A stretch of 64,000 bases of DNA, taken from assembly GCA_937876375.1 (NCBI GenBank), contig CALEHY010000014.1:1-64000 (forward strand), written 5' to 3'. Position 1 is the stretch's first letter; each line of letters begins with the position of its first letter. The notes under the pieces were generated by a model. It was not told the origin of the DNA and ran no database searches. It was given only the letters and a program-made list of their open reading frames with translations. The stretch comes from an uncultured Clostridia bacterium (GTDB lineage: Bacteria; Bacillota; Clostridia; Oscillospirales; Acutalibacteraceae). Both the position numbers and the translations under genes were made by a program. Shown in pieces: positions 58,965 through 64,000 of the stretch.

Positions 58965-59990
58965 TTAGTCGATTTCTACAATCCAGCCCTCTGGAGCTTC
59001 GATTTCGCCCATCTGGATACCAGTAAGTGTATCATATAGCTTCTTTGTGATAGGGCCCATCTCCTCCATACCTGATGGGAAACAAATCTCCTCACCATGA
59101 TTAACAATCTTGCCAACTGGTGAGATAACAGCAGCTGTACCACATAGTCCACACTCTGCCATATCCTTAACTTCCTCAAGAGTAACCTCTCTGTGCTCAA
59201 CTGTAAGACCAAGATACTTTTCAGCAACGATCATAAGTGAACGACGAGTGATTGATGGTAGGATAGAATCTGATTTTGGAGTAACAACCTTGCCATCCTT
59301 TGTGATGAATAGGAAGTTTGCACCACCAGTCTCCTCAACCTTTGTACGAGTCTTTGGATCGAGATACATATTCTCATCAAAGCCATTCTCATGAGCGTCA
59401 ACAATGTTGTAAAGGCTCATAGCATAGTTTAGACCAGCCTTGATATGACCAGTACCAGCAGGTGCTGCACGGTCAAGGTCTGATACACGGATAGTGATAG
59501 GCTTTGCGCCACCCTTGAAATATGGTCCAACAGGTGTGCAGAACATACGGAACATATAATCCTCTGCTGGCTTAACGCCGATAACAGAGTTGTAACCGAA
59601 CATATATGGTCTAATATATAGTGTAGCACCAGAGCCATAAGGTGGTACCCACTCCTCATTAGCCTTAACAACAGCCTTAACAGCCTCAACGAACTTGTCC
59701 TCGTCATAAACTGGCATCTTTAGTCTACGGCAAGAGTCAGCCATACGCTGTGCATTTAGGTCAGGACGGAAGCATACAATCTTGCCTTCCTTAGTAGTAT
59801 AAGCCTTTAGACCCTCAAAACAGGTCTGTGCATACTGTAGTGCACAAGCACATTCGCTCATAGTTACATTTGGATCATCAGTAAGAACGCCATCGTCCCA
59901 CTTGCCATCCTTGTACATTGATACAAATCTCTTATCTGTTGGCATATAGCCAAAGCCAAGGCTACCCCAGTCAATGTCCTTCTTTTGCAT
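58965..59990 (-). CDS. ilvE: Branched-chain amino acid aminotransferase
   Basis: 341 residues of the fold-type IV PLP family. Conserved QTCFEGLKAY, ATLYIRPYMFGY, AGTGHIKAGLNYA with the PLP Lys, GGANFLFI, SILPSITRRSL and CGTAAVISPVG. It carries out the last step of leucine, isoleucine and valine synthesis. Stand-alone gene with its own promoter; no T-box is visible upstream. Confidence 0.96.
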   Translation of the reverse strand: MQKKDIDWGSLGFGYMPTDKRFVSMYKDGKWDDGVLTDDPNVTMSECACALQYAQTCFEGLKAYTTKEGKIVCFRPDLNAQRMADSCRRLKMPVYDEDKFVEAVKAVVKANEEWVPPYGSGATLYIRPYMFGYNSVIGVKPAEDYMFRMFCTPVGPYFKGGAKPITIRVSDLDRAAPAGTGHIKAGLNYAMSLYNIVDAHENGFDENMYLDPKTRTKVEETGGANFLFITKDGKVVTPKSDSILPSITRRSLMIVAEKYLGLTVEHREVTLEEVKDMAECGLCGTAAVISPVGKIVNHGEEICFPSGMEEMGPITKKLYDTLTGIQMGEIEAPEGWIVEID

Positions 59991-60026
59991 AATAACATCT
60001 CCTATAATTTAATATTACAAAAATAA

Positions 60027-60054
60027 TTATAGCACTTTGGTCAAAAATTTCAAT
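60027..60054 (-). promoter_or_regulatory. Promoter of ilvE
   Basis: On the minus strand TTGAAA (60049-60054), 16-base spacer, TATAAT (60027-60032), 36 bases before the ATG. Confidence 0.65.
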
Positions 60055-60124
60055 AGAAAAATAAGCGAATAGCATTATATGTAAGATAAAAAATCAAATT
60101 TTGTCCATATATAGTGCTTTAGGG

Positions 60125-60153
60125 TTGAAATGTACATATATATATGATATTAT
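60125..60153 (+). promoter_or_regulatory. Promoter of the DUF3048 lipoprotein gene
   Basis: TTGAAA (60125-60130), 17-base spacer, TATTAT (60148-60153), 37 bases before ATG 60191. Confidence 0.65.
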
Positions 60154-60190
60154 TAACCCATATTACATATTATCAAGGAGCTGTCCTATT

Positions 60191-61252
60191 ATGAAAAAGG
60201 CAACAAGAATTTTGGCACTAACCCTAACAGCTGTGATGGCGTTATCACTATTCGGCTGTAAAAAGGCAGAGCCACTACCAGAAATAACAACCACAACAAC
60301 TACAACAACCACTACCAAGGCACCTGATATGTTCAACCCACTAACTGGTGACGACGATTTTGACAAAAATGCACTAGGTGTTAGACCAGTTGCTATCGTT
60401 GTAGAAAATCTTGAGCCAGCAAGACCACAATGGGGTATCGAGACACCTGATATCATCGTTGAGGGCGAGGTTGAGGGTGGTATCAGCCGTATGCTATGGA
60501 TATACGCTGACTACAAAAAGGTACCAGAAAAGGTTGGTCCTATCCGTTCTGCTAGACCATCATTCATCCAGTTTAGCGAGCTATTCGATGCTATCTACAT
60601 TCACTGGGGTGGTAGCCACAGCAAGAGCAGCTACACCGGTGGATACGAAACTATCAGAAATGACAAGGTTGACCATATCGATGGTATGAACGGTGGCAAG
60701 CTATTCGGCAGAGATACTACTCGTTACACCTCATCAGAGCACAGAGGTATCATCTACGGCAACAAGATACCAGATATTATCAAGGACAAGGGCTTTAGAA
60801 CAGAGCTAAATGAGGAGAAATATCCAAAGTTCAAGTTTAACGAAACAGCTGCTAGCATTGGCGAAAAGAGTGGTACTTCAATCGGCTTCCGTTTTTCTGA
60901 CAGAACAGACACAAGAGTGTTCAACTACGATGCAGAAAAGAAGAATTATGTATGTAGCGACTGGAAAACAGACGTATCATTCAAGAATGTAATCATTCTA
61001 AACACTAATTCACAATATATCACAACCCCATACAAGAGCAGTTCAACTACATATCTAAACTACGAGATACTCAACAGTGAGGGCACTGGATATTACTCAA
61101 GCAACAACTACACAGCCGAAATTCACTGGTCCACAAAGAGTGGCACACTAGTGCTAACAGACCTAAATGGTGCTACACTAAATCTAAACAAGGGCAACAG
61201 CTATATCGGTCTATGCTCCAAGAATCACGAGGGCAAAATCAAATACGACTAA
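60191..61252 (+). CDS. DUF3048 lipoprotein
   Basis: 353 residues. Lipoprotein signal with LFGC (Cys23), a run of ten Thr at 33-42, then DUF3048: NPLTGDDDFD, RPVAIVVEN, RPQWGIETPDIIVEGEVEGG, GPIRSARPSFI, LFGRDTTRY and the ending SKNHEGKI. It is the closest relative in the window to the membrane-anchored protein at 39826, sharing nearly all conserved blocks. The 30 codons upstream of MKKATR are not needed; AAGGAG lies near the ATG. Confidence 0.87.
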   Translation: MKKATRILALTLTAVMALSLFGCKKAEPLPEITTTTTTTTTTKAPDMFNPLTGDDDFDKNALGVRPVAIVVENLEPARPQWGIETPDIIVEGEVEGGISRMLWIYADYKKVPEKVGPIRSARPSFIQFSELFDAIYIHWGGSHSKSSYTGGYETIRNDKVDHIDGMNGGKLFGRDTTRYTSSEHRGIIYGNKIPDIIKDKGFRTELNEEKYPKFKFNETAASIGEKSGTSIGFRFSDRTDTRVFNYDAEKKNYVCSDWKTDVSFKNVIILNTNSQYITTPYKSSSTTYLNYEILNSEGTGYYSSNNYTAEIHWSTKSGTLVLTDLNGATLNLNKGNSYIGLCSKNHEGKIKYD

Positions 61253-61267
61253 TAACAGATAACGAAG

Positions 61268-61300
61268 AGCACCTCAAGGGATGACCAAGAGGTGCTTTTT
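61268..61300 (+). terminator. Terminator of the DUF3048 lipoprotein gene
   Basis: AGCACCTC and GAGGTGCT pair around a 13-base loop followed by TTTTT. Confidence 0.85.
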
Positions 61301-61379
61301 ATTTACCAAAAAATTTTTGCAACAAAATCTGATTATTTTTGCACTTATATTATGACGGCGTCAATAAGGGGTGAAAAAA

Positions 61380-61880
61380 TTGAACGAAAACGAGATAGTA
61401 AAAAGAGCTAAAAATGGCGACAAGAACGCATTTTGTCAGCTGTATATGGCGTACAACGACAAACTGTATCGATATGCATACTACAAGCTTGGCAACAGCG
61501 ACGACGCAAAAGATGCTGTGAGCGACTGTATCGTCGAGGCGTACGAAAATATCCATAAGCTAAAAAATAACGATGCATTTTCATCGTGGATATTCAAGAT
61601 AATGTATCGTTCATGCTGCAAGCTGATAAAACAGCAATCCTCATCAAAGCAAAATGAGGATATCAATATGACAAATGTGTCATACGAGATGAATACCGAG
61701 TCTGTCGACCTAAAGAGAGCACTATCTACCCTATCCCAAGAAGAGCAGGATATCGTGCTACTATCCATTGTCGCTGGATACACTAGTGACGAGATATCAA
61801 AGCTGATGGGTATCAAATCTGCGACAATTCGTTCGAAACAATCAAGAGCCCTAGAAAAAATGAGAAAGATTTTGGAGTGA
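61380..61880 (+). CDS. ECF-type RNA polymerase sigma factor
   Basis: 166 residues from TTG 61380, set by AAGGGGTGA; GTG 61371 is inside that site. Sigma region 2 (NAFCQLYMAYNDKLYRYAYYKLG, DAVSDCIVEAYENIHKL) and region 4 (LSTLSQEEQDIVLLSIVAGYTSDEISKLMGIKSATIRSKQSRALEKMRK). It is followed 6 bases on by a beta-propeller membrane protein that probably restrains it. Confidence 0.93.
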   Translation: MNENEIVKRAKNGDKNAFCQLYMAYNDKLYRYAYYKLGNSDDAKDAVSDCIVEAYENIHKLKNNDAFSSWIFKIMYRSCCKLIKQQSSSKQNEDINMTNVSYEMNTESVDLKRALSTLSQEEQDIVLLSIVAGYTSDEISKLMGIKSATIRSKQSRALEKMRKILE

Positions 61881-61886
61881 TACGAA

Positions 61887-63806
61887 ATGAAGGATAATTT
61901 CGATTTTATAAAAGAAAAATTTGACGCTGAAAATATCACTGCGCCAAATGATATTGGCACTGATTTTGTTATGAGCAAAATTAATGATAAGAGCACAAAG
62001 CGTGTCAAATTCCCTACAAAAAAGGTAATCGGTGGACTAGCTAGTATGGTAGCGTGTGTCGCTGTAGTAGCAATCGCTATCAACAGTCTAGCACCTAGCG
62101 TGATAACACCAGCGCCAGTAATAGCCGAGGCAAGCGAGCTCATCACATTTGATAATTACGACAGTATCAAGAGCACACTAAAGGATATGGGTGTCGGCAC
62201 AAGGACAGAGCATAATATTGACCAAATGAAAGGTGAGATAGTAAATATGCTCAGCTATAGCCAAAAATATGATTCTGATGCTGTAAGTGACGAAAGCATT
62301 AGCGAATCATCAGACTCATTTGGTCAGACCTATCTTCAGGTCGACGGTGTCGATGAGGGCGATATAGTCAAGACTGATGGCGAATATATCTATGTCGCAA
62401 CGTCAAACGAGATACGCATTCATTCTGCCAAGGGTGCAAATTCAGAGGAAATGGACCCTATCGATATTAGTGGCGAGATATTCGATATGTACCTAAATGG
62501 TGACAACATAATAGTCAACACATATTTCTACTCCGACGACAAAACAGTCACCACCATCTACGACAAATCGAACGCAAAAAAGGTCAAGAAGCTGGACGAA
62601 TTTGCCCAGAGTGGATACTACACCTCATCACGAATGATTGGCTCAAATATCTATGTAGTAACTGACCAGTTAATACACACCCAAGACGACGTGCCATATG
62701 TCACCTGCAAGGGCAAAAAAGCAAAGCTGAATGCAAAATCAATCTCCTGTGTCGAGGATCCAACCGACGCAGAATACCTAGTAATCACTAGGATTGACAC
62801 AGCTGATTTGAGCGCTGAAACCGAAACAAAGGCTATACTAGGTGCGTCAAGCAATGTGTACTGTAATATGGACAATATGTTCATCACAGGGGCAGTGTAC
62901 ACCACCCCTAATGTTAAGAAATCAACAGGCAAAAACGGTGTCACTATTGACACAATAGAGGATGACGATATAGCATATTATATGCCAGCACCAACACAGC
63001 AGACCGAAATCATCAAGGTCAGCCTTGGCGAGAGCATACAGTTCGTCGCTACAGCAAAGGTCAACGGACATATATACAGCCAGTATGCTATGGACGAAAG
63101 GAACGGCAACCTACGAATTGCAACGACCTCTACTGATGATAATGGCAAGGACGTGAACAATCTGTTCATCCTTGATGACAAGCTACAGCCACTGGGCAAG
63201 GTTGACGGATTTGCACCAACAGAGAGCATCAAGGCTGTAAAATATGTTGGCGACACTGCATATGTCATCACATACGAGCAGACCGACCCACTATTCGTTA
63301 TCGACCTATCCAACCCAAAAAAGCCAGCTATCCTTGGCGAATGCAAGATAGACGGATTTTCTACAATGCTAGTGCCAATCGGTGATGACAAGCTAATGGG
63401 TATCGGATATTATACTGAGGACCATACTGATGACGATATCGATATGGAGATAACAGAGGGTATCAAACTGGCGCTGTTCGATATCAGCGACAAAACTAAC
63501 CCAAAGGTTATTGACGAAAAGGTACTAAAGGGATATTCATCATCTGTTCAGTGGACACCAAAGGCACTAATGCACCATAGCGAACGAAACACATATATCA
63601 TCCCATTCGGTAGCGATGATTATGTTAACAACAAGGCAATCACTGGTGCACTAGAATTCAGCGTTAGTGGTAGCAAATTCACTGATATCACTAGATATAC
63701 AATAGCAAACGATGACTACGATACCATAGAGCGATGCACATATGTAAACGATGACCTGTATATGTTCACCTGGAATGGCGAAATGTACTCATCGATATTA
63801 AAATAG
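61887..63806 (+). CDS. Membrane beta-propeller protein, probable anti-sigma or sensor partner
   Basis: 639 residues. About 45 cytoplasmic residues (KDNFDFIKEKFDAENITAPNDIGTDFVMSKI), one membrane segment (VIGGLASMVACVAVVAIAINSL), then a large extracytoplasmic beta-propeller of the PF09826 type: QVDGVDEGDIVKTDGEYIYVATSNEIRI, repeated strands, VIDLSNPKKPAILGE, LMGIGYYTED and LFDISDKTNPKVID. Such proteins follow ECF sigma genes in Clostridia; the cytoplasmic part may bind the sigma factor. Confidence 0.85.
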   Translation: MKDNFDFIKEKFDAENITAPNDIGTDFVMSKINDKSTKRVKFPTKKVIGGLASMVACVAVVAIAINSLAPSVITPAPVIAEASELITFDNYDSIKSTLKDMGVGTRTEHNIDQMKGEIVNMLSYSQKYDSDAVSDESISESSDSFGQTYLQVDGVDEGDIVKTDGEYIYVATSNEIRIHSAKGANSEEMDPIDISGEIFDMYLNGDNIIVNTYFYSDDKTVTTIYDKSNAKKVKKLDEFAQSGYYTSSRMIGSNIYVVTDQLIHTQDDVPYVTCKGKKAKLNAKSISCVEDPTDAEYLVITRIDTADLSAETETKAILGASSNVYCNMDNMFITGAVYTTPNVKKSTGKNGVTIDTIEDDDIAYYMPAPTQQTEIIKVSLGESIQFVATAKVNGHIYSQYAMDERNGNLRIATTSTDDNGKDVNNLFILDDKLQPLGKVDGFAPTESIKAVKYVGDTAYVITYEQTDPLFVIDLSNPKKPAILGECKIDGFSTMLVPIGDDKLMGIGYYTEDHTDDDIDMEITEGIKLALFDISDKTNPKVIDEKVLKGYSSSVQWTPKALMHHSERNTYIIPFGSDDYVNNKAITGALEFSVSGSKFTDITRYTIANDDYDTIERCTYVNDDLYMFTWNGEMYSSILK

Positions 63807-63810
63807 ATCA

Positions 63811-63840
63811 AAAAAGGGAGTTCTAATGAACTCCCTTTTT
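63811..63840. terminator. Bidirectional terminator at the end of the sigma/propeller operon
   Basis: AAAAAGGGAGTTC and GAACTCCCTTTTT form a perfect 13-bp stem with loop TAAT. Confidence 0.93.
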
Positions 63841-63935
63841 AATATAAAATTGATAATTAATGGTGGGTTTCATCCACACCTATAATAATTGCGTCGCAGA
63901 CCCATAATTCTACATTATGAATTCTCAATTTTAAA

Positions 63936-64000
63936 TTAGAAATTAAAATCTATATAATCCTGTTTTGTGAATCTATGATATGTCATACCAAGGTCCTCTG
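63936..64000 (-). CDS. Partial gene, C-terminal end only
   Basis: A minus-strand open frame runs in from the right edge: EDLGMTYHRFTKQDYIDFNF then TAA. It has no stop in 21 codons and coding-like composition, but is too short to name. A decayed repeat with AATTAATGGT at 63852-63861 and AATTCTCAATTTT lies between it and the terminator. Confidence 0.4.
   Translation of the reverse strand, partial: EDLGMTYHRFTKQDYIDFNF

Noticed and set aside
59991..60190. T-box or leucine leader upstream of ilvE
   Set aside because: Only 36 bases separate the promoter from the start codon, with no T-box motif or terminator/antiterminator pair.
60287..60319. Ten-threonine run as a microsatellite or contingency locus
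   Set aside because: Codons alternate (ACA, ACC, ACT), so it is not a simple slippage tract; Thr-rich linkers also occur in other secreted proteins here.

Overview
The window looks like chromosomal DNA of a low-GC gut anaerobe of the Clostridia, most like a Ruminococcus-type Oscillospiraceae. The reasons are strong AT-rich sigma-A promoters, GGAGG-type ribosome binding sites, threonine-rich linkers in secreted proteins, a SpoIIQ-like M23 peptidase, CotH, VTC and DUF3048 proteins, and energy metabolism built on Hdr-type iron-sulfur complexes. This placement is an inference from gene content; no rRNA or tRNA gene is present to confirm it.

Layout. (1) 338-11841, minus strand: one long run from fumarase (fumC) through hdrB, hdrC, hdrA, four Flox-like electron-input genes, a soluble two-subunit fumarate reductase and an AspT/SucE-type carboxylate transporter. 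A near-consensus Rex (NADH/NAD+) operator lies just upstream of the fumC promoter. Together these suggest an NADH-driven, possibly electron-bifurcating, malate-to-succinate branch with export. (2) 12053-22354, minus strand: a 10.3 kb, tightly overlapping phage-derived operon with terminase, portal, protease/scaffold, capsid, connectors and a contractile-type baseplate. It has no tail sheath, tail tube, tape measure, lysis, integration or replication gene, and every frame is intact. (3) 22558-33927, minus strand: M23 peptidase, mfd, pth, a CNNM/CorC membrane protein, a radical SAM protein, a beta-galactosidase and a sugar-phosphate transferase. (4) 34143-45773, mixed strands: a lipoprotein, secA, hypB-hypA, two small unknowns including a possible actin-like protein, a DUF3048 protein, prmA, a YhaM-type exoribonuclease, an aldolase-type metallolyase and a membrane XRE regulator. 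(5) 45774-46094: a bidirectional terminator split by a 280 bp non-coding insertion with terminal inverted repeats. (6) 46095-47492: folA and thyA. (7) 47591-58897: a secreted CotH protein, a beta-helix lipoprotein, DUF4956 and VTC genes on the minus strand, divergent from a two-component system. (8) 58965-64000: ilvE, a second DUF3048 protein, an ECF sigma factor with a beta-propeller membrane partner, and the tail of a gene running off the window.

Intergenic regions carry several repeat types: covarying GTAGGGG palindromes, an AATTAATGGT-type repeat with a covarying small hairpin, and two diverged copies of a larger palindromic element. Two intrinsic terminators hold the Shine-Dalgarno sequence of the next gene in their 3' arm. 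I saw no CRISPR array, tRNA, rRNA or transposase gene.
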